Assembly (NCBI GenBank): GCA_963795835.1
Contig: CAWCJC010000007.1
Location: forward strand, 124,001 to 188,000
Origin: JALYXI01 sp963795835
GTDB lineage: Bacteria > Acidobacteriota > Terriglobia > Bryobacterales > Bryobacteraceae
Direction: 5' to 3'
DNA length: 64,000 nucleotides
Both the position numbers and the translations under genes were made by a program. A model generated the notes under the pieces. That model had not been told where the DNA came from, did not search any database, and saw nothing but the letters and a program-made list of their open reading frames with translations. Shown one piece after another: positions 9,117 through 17,028 of the stretch (positions within the stretch are counted from its first letter, which is position 1; each line of letters begins with the position of its first letter).

Positions 9117-10721
9117 ATGAATCAACTTTTTATAGCCTTGGGTATTTTCGTGTTCGCACAATCAGCTTGCGGGCAGCAAGTGGTGAACGCTTCAACGCTG
9201 AACGCGCGGGTAAACGAGCAAACCATTCGGTGGGACAGCAGCCGCTATTCAAATCCTTGGGAACAGGTGAGTTTAGTTGTGGACCTGACATCTCCTGGTG
9301 GACGCGTGACTGAGATAGGGGGATTCTATTACGCTACCGATACGTGGATGTTTCGGTTTGCGCCCAATGAGCCTGGAATCTGGATTTGGAAAGCAGCGTT
9401 AAGTGATGGCACTCTTAAGGGAAGCTGGGAGGGAACCTTTACCGTTGAGGCGCCTGGAGGAGCTGGCTTCGTTCGGCAGAGTCCCGTAAACCCATACCGT
9501 TGGGTCCTGAACACTGGCGGTTCCGATCGGCCTTTTTACCCAATCGGCATCAACGACTGCGTATTTAACCGGAAGGCGAACCTTAACGAGATCGACCCTG
9601 ACGGACCGATCCGCTTCTGGCTTGACCAGCGCATTGTCGAAAAAGAAGAGTACTTCCAAACTTTCAGCCAAGCCGGCGTTAACTTATTCCGCTGGGGACC
9701 AGACAACTGCTCGGTTTCCCTTTACGATCGAATCGCGCCAGAAGGGAATATCTACCGCGAGACCGATGGCAAAAGAATTGACGAGATGCTGCGGGTTGCA
9801 GTCCAGAACAAAATAAAGATCTACCAGGTCCTATTCGGCTTTAACCCCCCATTCGCGTTTAGCCCAACCGCGGATCAGATGAATGCGGTCAAGCGCTATC
9901 TCAAATACATGGTCGATCGATACGGAGCCCTCGTGGATTTTTGGGAACTGATGAACGAAGCGAGAGCTGACACTGTCTGGTACACACACGCGACTACCTA
10001 CCTGCGCTCGATCGATGTTTACCAACATCCGATTAGTACCAGCCTGGAACGTCCTGAACACGCCGAGATCGATATCAATTCTCCCCACTGGTATCAACTC
10101 GAATCGGAAAACGATTCTGATCTGATCGCTGCCCAGAACTTTCAATTCTGGAAATCTTTCGGCAAGCCCGTCATTGTGGGCGAGCAGGGCAACATGATGC
10201 AAAGCTGGGACGATCGTTCCGGCCTGCGCATGCGCCTGCGTTTATGGGCGGCTATGTTCTCGGAAGGGGCCTTGGCATTTTGGAACTCTTCGCGCTTCCA
10301 TCCTGAAACCCATATAGCGGGCGAGGCGGCAAATATTTACCTCGGGCCGGAAGAACGTTCTTATATTCGCGTTCTGCAGGAATTCAGCAGCCGAGTGCCC
10401 ATTGACTCACTTTCGTGCGCTGTTTCCGCTTCATCATCGTTGGTGCGAGCTTACGCACTTTGTGGACAAAGCTCTTTATCGGTCTACTTACATGCTTATG
10501 GAGATCACTCTCAGACAACCACGGGTCTAACAGTCTGGGCCATGTTTCCAAGGGATGGACAGATTGAGTGGATTCAGCCCGCAACAGGAGACAGCCTTCG
10601 TTTACAGCCAGTTCATGCTGGCCTGAACCAAGTAGAAGTACCTGACTTTGTCGTCGATCTTGCAGGGCATTACAAAACGGGCGAGATGACGGTTGTAGCG
10701 AAGAGTTCTTGGCAGAACTAA
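9117..10721 (+). CDS. Putative glycoside hydrolase (DUF5060/DUF4038-like, clan GH-A fold)
   Basis: The start was set at 9117 (MNQLFIALGIFVFAQSACGQ), which gives a clean signal peptide; 9105 is an alternative. Residues about 20-130 look like a DUF5060 beta-sandwich (NPWEQVSLVVDLTSPGG, FAPNEPGIWIWKA, GSWEGTFTVE). Then comes a TIM-barrel part: FYPIGINDCVF, GVNLFRWGPDN, DFWELMNEARAD (probable acid/base Glu) and KPVIVGEQGN (probable nucleophile Glu). A beta C-terminal part closes the protein. The role is probably exported polysaccharide or oligosaccharide cleavage; the substrate is unknown. It is followed 70 bases later by a TonB receptor, so uptake of the product is a reasonable inference. Confidence 0.75.
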   Translation: MNQLFIALGIFVFAQSACGQQVVNASTLNARVNEQTIRWDSSRYSNPWEQVSLVVDLTSPGGRVTEIGGFYYATDTWMFRFAPNEPGIWIWKAALSDGTLKGSWEGTFTVEAPGGAGFVRQSPVNPYRWVLNTGGSDRPFYPIGINDCVFNRKANLNEIDPDGPIRFWLDQRIVEKEEYFQTFSQAGVNLFRWGPDNCSVSLYDRIAPEGNIYRETDGKRIDEMLRVAVQNKIKIYQVLFGFNPPFAFSPTADQMNAVKRYLKYMVDRYGALVDFWELMNEARADTVWYTHATTYLRSIDVYQHPISTSLERPEHAEIDINSPHWYQLESENDSDLIAAQNFQFWKSFGKPVIVGEQGNMMQSWDDRSGLRMRLRLWAAMFSEGALAFWNSSRFHPETHIAGEAANIYLGPEERSYIRVLQEFSSRVPIDSLSCAVSASSSLVRAYALCGQSSLSVYLHAYGDHSQTTTGLTVWAMFPRDGQIEWIQPATGDSLRLQPVHAGLNQVEVPDFVVDLAGHYKTGEMTVVAKSSWQN

Positions 10722-10791
10722 ACGGCTGTGGGTCAATGCAACAAACACCTATGCCGTAACGCAGTTCTGCCCGATGTTATCAGGAGAAAAC

Positions 10792-13113
10792 GTGCGTCAC
10801 CTTAAGATAAAAATCATGTTAGTTGCGTGTTACGCGGCAGCACCGCTTTGGTTGGGTGCCTTCGGGCAATCCCAACCTGGTCTTACTTCCGTTGCGGGAG
10901 ATGTCGTGGACATTCGGGGCGGCAGCATCGGGGGTGCCCACGTTTCGCTTGCCCCCCAACGAGGATCCAAACTCGTCGAGACTACAGCTGACTCAAGCGG
11001 CCATTTCAAGTTTTCAGATCTAAAGAGCGGCGAGTACAGCCTGGTAATTGGGGCGAACGGATTCCAAACACTAACAAGGTCTATTGTTGCGGCACAGAAT
11101 GCCAATCAAGACACGACATACACGCTTCAAATCTCTCTTGCTCAAACAAGCGTAGATGTTGTGGTGACCGCTACCCGTTTAGCCCAACCGATCGAAGACG
11201 TTCCGGCGAGCGTCAGCATCGTCACCCGCGAGCAGATTGAGCAGACGCCCGCCAGAACGATCGACGATGTGCTGCGGCGCGTACCGTCAGTCGACTTACC
11301 ATTGGCCAGCACCAACGAGCAGCACCCAACCGACACGATTGTTTCTATGCGGGGTCTGAGTGGGATACGTTCGCTCGTGCTGCTGGACGGAGTTCCAATT
11401 AACGACCCCTTCTTCGGTTTTGTTCAGTGGAGCGAAGCCCCAGTGGAGATGATCGACCGGGTGGAGGTGGTACGCGGCGGAGGTGCCACTTTGTGGGGAA
11501 ACAACGCCATGGGCGGCGTTATCAACATCTTGACCAGGCCGATCAACAAGACTGAGCTGGTTGTGGATGCAGCAGGCGGGAGCCGGGGAACGTACCGGTC
11601 AAACGTTCATGCGGCGCTGGCAGGTAAGCGGTATGGGCTCGGGATTGACGCTGGCATCAACCATAGTGATGGATACGTTGAACAGGTAAAGGATAGCCGT
11701 GGCCCGATTACCGTACCGACCTCTTTCAGTGCAGACACGGTGGCTCTATTCGGCGATGTGAATCTGGGCCACAATCTCACTGCAAGTACACGGATCAGCC
11801 ACTACGACAACGCGCAGAACTTCCTGACGCGTCTTCAAACCAATGGAGAAGGGGCTTGGCGGTACACCGGGGCGCTGCACTGGAAACCCAAAGATACAGA
11901 CTCGCTAGACCTGAACGTGTTCCACAGTGACGAGCGCTTTACTACCAGCAACACGGGCACTCTGGACGGTTTTGACCCGACCCAGGCGGAGTATGTCCAA
12001 AACTCGCACCGAACACTGGTGAGCAACTTGGGTGCCTCGCTGATGTGGACGCACATGTTCGCGGGAGCACTTCGCTCGGTGTCGGCGGGAGGGGATTACC
12101 AGGGCATCCGCGGGAGTGACGCCGCAGCCATTTACGACCAAACAAATACCTACCTTCGCACGGACCTTGGTTCCGGCAATCAGAGATTCGCGGGCGCCTT
12201 CATGCAAGCTGACCTGCGCCCGATGAAACATTTGCAAATGCTATTTAGTATGCGCTATCAGGATTTTTACAGTTACAACGGTTTGGACAACTCGCCTGGT
12301 GGCCTTGGAACCTCCGTTCCCGCCCGGCACGACGGCGATGTCGATCCCCGCTTCTCCGTTCGGTATCAGTTGCCACAGGGCTTTGCACTTCGGGGCGCAG
12401 TCTATCGGGCCTTCCGCGCACCGACGTTGGATAATCTCTACCGGGCGGCATCCGTTCCTGGTTACATCCTTTACGGCAACGCTTCATTAGCTCCCGAAAC
12501 ACTCAACGGCGCTGAAGTGGGATTTGATTTCAACAAGGGGCCGGTCCGTTTCCAGGCGACTGCCTACGACAGCCGGATCTCCAAACTCATTACCTACAGA
12601 AATCTGGCTGCCGAAACGTTACCGCCGGGATTCTACCAGGGGGCTCGGCTGATCAACGCAGGCAGCGCGCGCAGCCGAGGTTTCGAGGCGGAGCTGCATT
12701 GGCGCATTGCTTCTACTCTTAATACGGTGCTGGGCTATACCTACGCTGACTCAATCGTCACCTCGAACCCGGAAGACCCGGCTAGCGTAGGTGTGCAGCA
12801 GCCAGGAATACCAAAGAACCGGGTGAGCGCTGGCGTGGACTGGACCGCCTTCCACGGCATCAAGGTGTCGCCACACCTACGTTATCTTTCGCGCACTAGC
12901 GGCGACCCCGATGCGGTTTATCAAACCGATGTGCATTTTGTGGCTGACCTAGCAATCACCGCTCCGCTGAAGAAAGGCTTAGATGGCTTCCTCCAAATAG
13001 AAAACCTCTTTGACCGGCGCTATATTGGCACGAACGACGGCTTCACGGCTCCTCTCTATGGCAGGCCATTCACCGCGATTGTAGGTATCCGGCTGAAATT
13101 GCACCGGCAGTGA
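10792..13113 (+). CDS. TonB-dependent outer membrane receptor
   Basis: The start was set at the GTG at 10792 because AGGAG lies six bases upstream; an in-frame ATG at 10774 is possible but has no site. The signal peptide ends near LGAFGQSQ. A carboxypeptidase regulatory-like domain follows (VAGDVVDIRGGSIGGAHVSL, DLKSGEYSLVIGANGF). Next is the plug (VDVVVTATRLAQPIEDVPAS, VSMRGLSGIRSLVLLDGVPI, IDRVEVVRGGGATLWGNNAM). The 22-strand barrel ends NLFDRRYIGTNDG and FTAIVGIRLKLHRQ. The N-terminal extra domain is typical of Acidobacteria. The ligand is not visible from sequence. I found no cobalamin or other riboswitch upstream. Confidence 0.92.
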   Translation: MRHLKIKIMLVACYAAAPLWLGAFGQSQPGLTSVAGDVVDIRGGSIGGAHVSLAPQRGSKLVETTADSSGHFKFSDLKSGEYSLVIGANGFQTLTRSIVAAQNANQDTTYTLQISLAQTSVDVVVTATRLAQPIEDVPASVSIVTREQIEQTPARTIDDVLRRVPSVDLPLASTNEQHPTDTIVSMRGLSGIRSLVLLDGVPINDPFFGFVQWSEAPVEMIDRVEVVRGGGATLWGNNAMGGVINILTRPINKTELVVDAAGGSRGTYRSNVHAALAGKRYGLGIDAGINHSDGYVEQVKDSRGPITVPTSFSADTVALFGDVNLGHNLTASTRISHYDNAQNFLTRLQTNGEGAWRYTGALHWKPKDTDSLDLNVFHSDERFTTSNTGTLDGFDPTQAEYVQNSHRTLVSNLGASLMWTHMFAGALRSVSAGGDYQGIRGSDAAAIYDQTNTYLRTDLGSGNQRFAGAFMQADLRPMKHLQMLFSMRYQDFYSYNGLDNSPGGLGTSVPARHDGDVDPRFSVRYQLPQGFALRGAVYRAFRAPTLDNLYRAASVPGYILYGNASLAPETLNGAEVGFDFNKGPVRFQATAYDSRISKLITYRNLAAETLPPGFYQGARLINAGSARSRGFEAELHWRIASTLNTVLGYTYADSIVTSNPEDPASVGVQQPGIPKNRVSAGVDWTAFHGIKVSPHLRYLSRTSGDPDAVYQTDVHFVADLAITAPLKKGLDGFLQIENLFDRRYIGTNDGFTAPLYGRPFTAIVGIRLKLHRQ

Positions 13114-13446
13114 CGGTTCCGGCGGAGAACGCGTGAATGGAAACGACTCGAATCAAGCCCGCGACTAGTCCACCAGCGTTTACCGTTGCCGCTCGGAGAA
13201 CGACGTTACCGGACAACGACAAGACGCTTGGAAATACCGTCCGAGGATGCATCGGGAGGGAGCGTCATTTATGAATTCGGCACCTCGGCCCATCATACGG
13301 TGGAGTTGCGGGATGAATCGGTGAGGCGGATCGGGTTGGTCTCGCGGAGTTCGTTTGGGCAGTAGGGTTTCAGCGTTGGTACAGGTGTTCCCTGCTTGAT
13401 GGGCTGATGAAGTGGGGATTTGGTGTTATTTATAAGGGTAGGCAGC
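13114..13446. other. Gap without a supported gene
   Basis: The stop-free stretch after the TonB stop (to 13362, plus strand) includes a protein-like run, GGSVIYEFGTSAHHTVELRD, ending at a TAG. It could be the 3' scrap of a lost gene, but it has no start, RBS or known family. Nothing else is supported here. Confidence 0.3.
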
Positions 13447-13641
13447 ATGATGACAAACCAGTTCGAAGGTAGCGACACCGTTACAGTCACGACGGAGGGA
13501 CGTACCGTTGTGGACGCGCGCAAGCTTCTGGAAAAGCCGAATGTGAAGGCTTTGATTGCGAGGATCAGCCAGAAATCGACATCGGTGGAACGGCGAGATT
13601 CGCGCGACCCGTCATTTAGGAAGCGAACCGGCACTGAATAG
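13447..13641 (+). CDS. Small protein of unknown function
   Basis: A 64-residue protein starting MMTNQFEGSDTVTVTTEGRT, with GGGTAGG upstream of the ATG. The middle (KLLEKPNVKALIARISQK) looks helical and basic, and the C-terminus is charged. Codons 26-55 lie in the right copy of the 90-bp repeat, whose other copy lies 5.4 kb upstream. It ends five bases before a membrane protein gene, so the two are probably co-transcribed. I do not recognise a family; the size and pairing allow a regulatory or antitoxin-like partner, but nothing in the sequence proves this. Confidence 0.55.
   Translation: MMTNQFEGSDTVTVTTEGRTVVDARKLLEKPNVKALIARISQKSTSVERRDSRDPSFRKRTGTE
13523..13612 (+). repeat. 90-bp direct repeat, right copy
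   Basis: 88 of 90 bases identical to 8043-8132, same orientation. It lies wholly within the small protein gene 13447-13641. The two copies bracket the DUF2946-like, hydrolase-like and TonB receptor genes. Confidence 0.9.
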
Positions 13642-13646
13642 GGAGC

Positions 13647-14372
13647 ATGCCTTATAACCTCCTGCTGTTGCCTTTGCTGGGAGGATTTTGGCTGCTGCAC
13701 CGGACGCACTATTTTCGGTTTCGGGCTCAGACTTTGGACGGGAATCGTCTGTTGTTGGAGTCGGCGCTGGCGGGAGTGGTACTCGCGGTGGTGGCTCGGG
13801 TGGCTGTCTTTTATTTCAATCTGTTGCCGCTTTGGAAGACCTGCTGCGGGGTAGAGTACGGGCGGCTTCGGCCGGATGTTCCGTATTTCGGAACGGCGTT
13901 TGTTTCTCTGGTGATTGCGTTCGTTACTCCGATTGCGGCCAATTTCGCGATTCGAGAGAGGAAGGCCAAACATTGGGCAATTGCACGGTATGGGAATCAC
14001 TTTCTGAAGTTGGTGAACGCGGCCGCGGAGAATGAGCAGACTGTTTCGATCACGCTGGACAATCGTAAGGTTTACATAGGCTTCATTTTGGATGCTCCGA
14101 ATTTGAGTTCGTCAGATTCGCATTTGGCGGTGCTGCCGCTGCTGAGTGGATATCGGGACTCCGATACTTTAGAGCTGCGGTTTACGACCAACTATGTACG
14201 GGCGGCGGTTGAGACGGAGACGGATCTGAGTTCCTTTCAGGTGACCGTGCCAACGGCGGCGATCAAGGTGGTGAGCTTTTTCGATGAGCGGGCGTACCCT
14301 CACTTTTTTGTGGAGGATTCCGGGGGGAGGGGCCGGGCTGAGTTGCCGATTGGGATTGGGGATGGGGGGTGA
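13647..14372 (+). CDS. Membrane protein with C-terminal soluble domain, unknown function
   Basis: A 241-residue protein. Three hydrophobic segments are visible: about 2-17 (YNLLLLPLLGGFWLL), 38-60 (SALAGVVLAVVARVAVFYF) and 82-102 (YFGTAFVSLVIAFVTPIAAN). The C-terminal half is soluble and beta-rich: TVSITLDNRKVYIGFILDAP, HLAVLPLLSGYRDSDTLELR, then FQVTVPTAAIKVVSFFDE. The short strands after an ITLDNxKVYxG start are reminiscent of an Sm-like barrel; that is my inference only. It is coupled (five-base gap) to the small gene upstream. It sits among repeats and phage debris, so it may be accessory. Confidence 0.65.
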   Translation: MPYNLLLLPLLGGFWLLHRTHYFRFRAQTLDGNRLLLESALAGVVLAVVARVAVFYFNLLPLWKTCCGVEYGRLRPDVPYFGTAFVSLVIAFVTPIAANFAIRERKAKHWAIARYGNHFLKLVNAAAENEQTVSITLDNRKVYIGFILDAPNLSSSDSHLAVLPLLSGYRDSDTLELRFTTNYVRAAVETETDLSSFQVTVPTAAIKVVSFFDERAYPHFFVEDSGGRGRAELPIGIGDGG

Positions 14373-14389
14373 GTGGGGGAACCTCAAGA

Positions 14390-14750
14390 TTGATCACAGA
14401 AGCAGGGGATTTATTTGTCTCGCTTTGGGCCGTGACGATTACCGGGGGCGAGCAGGCGAGGTCCGGCGGAGGCTTGCGGTGGTCCGTGCCGAAACGGGAC
14501 TTGATTGCTGGGGTGCAGGTGCTGCTGGAGCGTGGGGAGTTACGGATTCCGAGGAAACTGCCGGGGGCGATAGGTTTATTTCAGGAGTTGCGCGCGATGG
14601 AGGCGGAGGTGGCGCCGAATGGGCGCACGCGGTTAGGGGCGGAAGGAGTGGGCGAGCATGACGATCTTAGTGATCGCGCTCGCTCTTGCATGCTGGCGCG
14701 CGGGACAAGGCCAAGTGGGGATACGCGGATTTCCGTTGGGGTGGCAGTAA
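14390..14750 (+). pseudogene. Phage terminase large-subunit C-terminal remnant
   Basis: The frame contains VTITGGEQA, SVPKRDLIAGVQVLLERGEL and GEHDDL. One base later the next frame continues VIALALACWRAGQGQ to a stop at 14748-14750. The VPKRDL...LLERG...GEHDDLVIALALAxW pattern is that of the RNase H-like nuclease end of phage large terminases. The ATPase half is absent, and the preceding 40 bases have no matching sequence. The frame changes by one base at about 14664. It is a leftover of a lost prophage or a horizontally moved piece. Confidence 0.6.
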
Positions 14751-14809
14751 AACAACTCGTCCCCCACGTTCATCAACGGCCCCCACTCCGATTTGCCACT
14801 CGCTAAAGC

Positions 14810-15043
14810 CTATGCCAATACAGCCTTGCGCTTATCGACGCGCGATTTCGCAAACTTCTTCTCGAACTTGTCAATCCGTCCCGCGGTATCGATCAACTTC
14901 TGCTTGCCGGTGAAAAACGGATGGCAGCTGGAACAAATTTCTACGCGAATGTCGCCCTTATGCGTTGAGCGCGTTTCGAACTTGTGACCGCAGGCGCACA
15001 TTACATTAACGGCCGCATATGCCGGGTGAATAGCTTCTTTCAT
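14810..15043 (-). CDS. rpmE: Large ribosomal subunit protein bL31
   Basis: The start is the ATG at 15043 with GGAGG just upstream; an apparent extension to 15073 is not needed. The 77-residue product MKEAIHPAYAAVNVMCACGH has the zinc-binding C+ form (CxC at MCACGHKF and CSSCH), then HPFFTGKQKLIDTAGRI and a basic tail. Length and motifs fit bL31. It belongs to the 50S subunit and bridges to the 30S head. Upstream on the same strand lies a strong hairpin terminator (15081-15116), so it probably has its own promoter just below that, or is attenuated from the transcript above. Confidence 0.95.
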   Translation of the reverse strand: MKEAIHPAYAAVNVMCACGHKFETRSTHKGDIRVEICSSCHPFFTGKQKLIDTAGRIDKFEKKFAKSRVDKRKAVLA

Positions 15044-15080
15044 GGGACCCTCCAGAATTAAAACGTAAACCACTACTGTA

Positions 15081-15116
15081 ACACAAACCCCCGCAGACTC
15101 TCACGAGCTGCGGGGG
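15081..15116 (-). terminator. Intrinsic terminator of the transcript upstream of rpmE
   Basis: Read on the minus strand: a perfect 9-bp stem, CCCCCGCAG with CTGCGGGGG (15116-15108 and 15096-15088), an 11-base loop, then TTTGTGTT. The T-rich side lies only on the minus strand, so it ends transcription toward rpmE. Confidence 0.75.
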
Positions 15117-15308
15117 ATTTGCTAGCCTTACTGATGATACCTGAGGCAGTTTCGCTTCAAACGACGAAGCAGCCGGTCCACAGGAAATCCGGTTCCGCCA
15201 CTGACTGCGGCATTCCGGTTACTGATGAACAGTCGACCTAGTGGTCGGCCACCTCGTCGGGTCTACAACCATTTATCATTTACCTGGACCACCTCCTTTT
15301 TCAGTGAT
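15081..15308 (-). ncRNA. Candidate structured RNA or leader transcript of about 230 nt
   Basis: A unit of promoter, folded body and terminator, with no long ORF. In transcript order: AAAGGAGGTGGTCC (15299-15286); hairpin A, GACC/GGTC (15263-15260, 15238-15235) enclosing GTGG-CCGA-CCAC; hairpin B, CCGG/CCGG (15218-15215, 15192-15189) enclosing GCCGC-AGTCA-GTGGC; hairpin C, CCTG/CAGG (15184-15181, 15143-15140) enclosing GCTTC/GAAGC; then the terminator. The 9-mer CATCAGTAA occurs twice, before hairpin B (15227-15219) and after hairpin C (15136-15128), in predicted single strands. I cannot assign it to a known RNA family. It is not 6S, tmRNA, SRP or RNase P RNA by their landmarks. A 13-codon ORF (15279-15238) makes a leader-peptide role possible. 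Confidence 0.6.
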
Positions 15309-15343
15309 AACTAAAAATTACAACCGGCTCGGAGGTTTGTCAA
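15309..15343 (-). promoter_or_regulatory. Sigma-70-type promoter
   Basis: On the minus strand: a perfect -35 TTGACA at 15343-15338, with either TAATTT 17 bases later (15320-15315) or TGTAAT at 15-base spacing as the -10. The predicted start is near 15308, about ten bases ahead of the extended Shine-Dalgarno-like sequence. Confidence 0.6.
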
Positions 15344-15395
15344 CAACTTTCCTTGGTACACCAACATTTCTTCACCGGCAGAAGAACACCACAAG

Positions 15396-16577
15396 ATGTG
15401 GGGTGCTACTTCCTTGAATCGCGAAAATGGCGTTCCAGGAATGTTACTGAGCTTTGCGCTCTCCGGTTTTCTTCTGGCCCTGTTGGGCGCGATTCTCCCT
15501 AGCTGGGACTACCTTGTCACCGAGCGGTATTCAGCGGCGGGCTGGCTCTTCTTTGCTCTCGCTTTCGGGGTTGTAACGGCAGGCGAATTGGGCCGAAGAT
15601 TCCTACCGAAACTGCAAGCACGAATCCTTTTTCTGCTGGGGTCCGCTTTGGCGGCCTTGGCGCTGATTGTTCTGAACCTGCTTCCACCGCCCGTCCGGTT
15701 TCCTGAGCAACTGGCCGGGTGGCTCACCATCGGCTTCGCGGCTGGGCTGATTAACGTCTCGCTGTTCGCGACAATTCACGGCTCCTACCGGCGCGATCCA
15801 GCCACTACTCTCGCCCAGGCAGGTATCTACTTTGGGGCCGGCTGCCTTGCTTCCGCGGTTTGCGTCGGCGCGTCCCTGCATTTCGGTCAGCTTGGGCAAC
15901 TGCTGGCTACCGTCGCTTTGGTTCCGGCTTGCTTCGGCCTGTTCTCTGTTCGATCGAAAGCCCCGGTTACTTCGCCCAGCCTCCAGCCGGGTTTCCGGGA
16001 AGCTCTCGGGGAATTCTCAAAGCCCGGCGCCATTATCTTCGCTGCTCTACTTCTCTTTCAATCCGGAAGTGAATGGACAGTCGCCGGCTGGCTCCCCCTG
16101 TTTCTGACGCACAGGCTGGGCATCAGTCCCGAATCTTCCCTCTGGATGCTGGCGTTTTATTGGTTGGCTCTTCTTCTAAGCCGGATTGCGAGCATCTACC
16201 TGCTCGCGCATGCCCGGCATGGCCGAATCCTGTTTGCGAGTGCGGCATCGGCCTTACTGGGTTGCCTGCTCCTGGCAGCTACCGACAACCTGTTCGGGGC
16301 TGCGTCGGCAATCTTCCTTCTGGGCGCCGGCTTTGCGGCTGTCTACCCTTTGCTCGCCGAAAAAATGGGTAGCCGTTTTCCCCACTACCATCCGGGTGTT
16401 TTCAACAGCATTTTTTCGCTTGCCATGGCCGGCGGGCTGTTGTTTCCCTGGTTTGCGGGGCTTCTTGCCGAGAGGGTCAGTATGGCCGCGATTGTCGCAA
16501 TTCCGGCCGCCGGAGTGTTCCTGGTTGTCATCCTTCTTCTTGTTCTTTGGTTAGAAAGCAAAGTCACCGGAAGATAA
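15396..16577 (+). CDS. Major facilitator superfamily transporter
   Basis: A 393-residue protein with about 12 hydrophobic helices and a loop after the sixth. Examples are LLSFALSGFLLALLGAILPS, GWLFFALAFGVVTAGELG (with the GRRF loop), AGWLTIGFAAGLINVSLF, PGAIIFAALLLFQSGSEW and LLGAGFAAVYPLLAEKMG. The late YPLLAE and FNSIFSLAMAGGLLFPWFAG segments recall FucP-like sugar or cation symporters of the MFS. The substrate is unknown. An alternative start is the ATG at 15441 (MLLSFALSGF), which begins directly in helix 1. The upstream gap carries the candidate RNA on the other strand. Confidence 0.8.
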   Translation: MWGATSLNRENGVPGMLLSFALSGFLLALLGAILPSWDYLVTERYSAAGWLFFALAFGVVTAGELGRRFLPKLQARILFLLGSALAALALIVLNLLPPPVRFPEQLAGWLTIGFAAGLINVSLFATIHGSYRRDPATTLAQAGIYFGAGCLASAVCVGASLHFGQLGQLLATVALVPACFGLFSVRSKAPVTSPSLQPGFREALGEFSKPGAIIFAALLLFQSGSEWTVAGWLPLFLTHRLGISPESSLWMLAFYWLALLLSRIASIYLLAHARHGRILFASAASALLGCLLLAATDNLFGAASAIFLLGAGFAAVYPLLAEKMGSRFPHYHPGVFNSIFSLAMAGGLLFPWFAGLLAERVSMAAIVAIPAAGVFLVVILLLVLWLESKVTGR

Positions 16578-16617
16578 CGCTAGCAGTACATGGAACTTCG
16601 GTTGCTTCCAAGTAGGC

Positions 16618-17028
16618 GTGAAGCTCTTTCTTTTCGCTGTTGCAGCGTCTTGCCTGGCTGCGGACCATCCGGACATTACCGGAAGTTGGATTCTGGATGC
16701 ACCCGGACCGGACTCCCTGACCTTGAATATCTCCAAGAAAGGGAATCTCTTGACCATTTCGCAAACCTCAAAAGCTCCCGGCGATATACGCGTCGTGGAA
16801 ACTGAGTGCAAAACGGACGGGAGGTTTCATCCGGTGACCGGGCCCATAGGGGGCTCTGTCCGGTGTAAGTGGGAAGGGCGGACGTTGGTCGGAGAAAAAG
16901 AGCTGCCCGATGGCGTCAGTAAGGTCACGATGCGCTTTACCGTAAACGCTGGGGGAAGCACAGCTACGGAGCAATTGCATACCACCGGTACCGGAGCAGG
17001 TGACACAACGCTGGTCTGGAAACGATGA
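16618..17028 (+). CDS. Small exported protein, lipocalin-like
   Basis: It starts at a GTG (VKLFLFAVAASCLAADHPDI). A short signal peptide ends near CLAADHP, then ITGSWILDAPGPDSLTLNIS and beta-strands with two cysteines (ETECKTD, SVRCKWEG). The product is 136 residues, and the IxGxW opening is common in lipocalin-like exported proteins. The stop overlaps the start of the next gene (ATGA at 17025-17028), so the two are translationally coupled. Confidence 0.65.
   Translation: MKLFLFAVAASCLAADHPDITGSWILDAPGPDSLTLNISKKGNLLTISQTSKAPGDIRVVETECKTDGRFHPVTGPIGGSVRCKWEGRTLVGEKELPDGVSKVTMRFTVNAGGSTATEQLHTTGTGAGDTTLVWKR

Noticed and set aside
10722..10791. Possible riboswitch upstream of the TonB receptor
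   Set aside because: No B12 box, no long paired leader, and only 70 bases between the genes.
13261..13362. Protein-like run ending SRSSFGQ after the TonB stop
   Set aside because: No start codon or RBS and only about 34 residues; treated as a gap with a possible gene scrap, not a gene.
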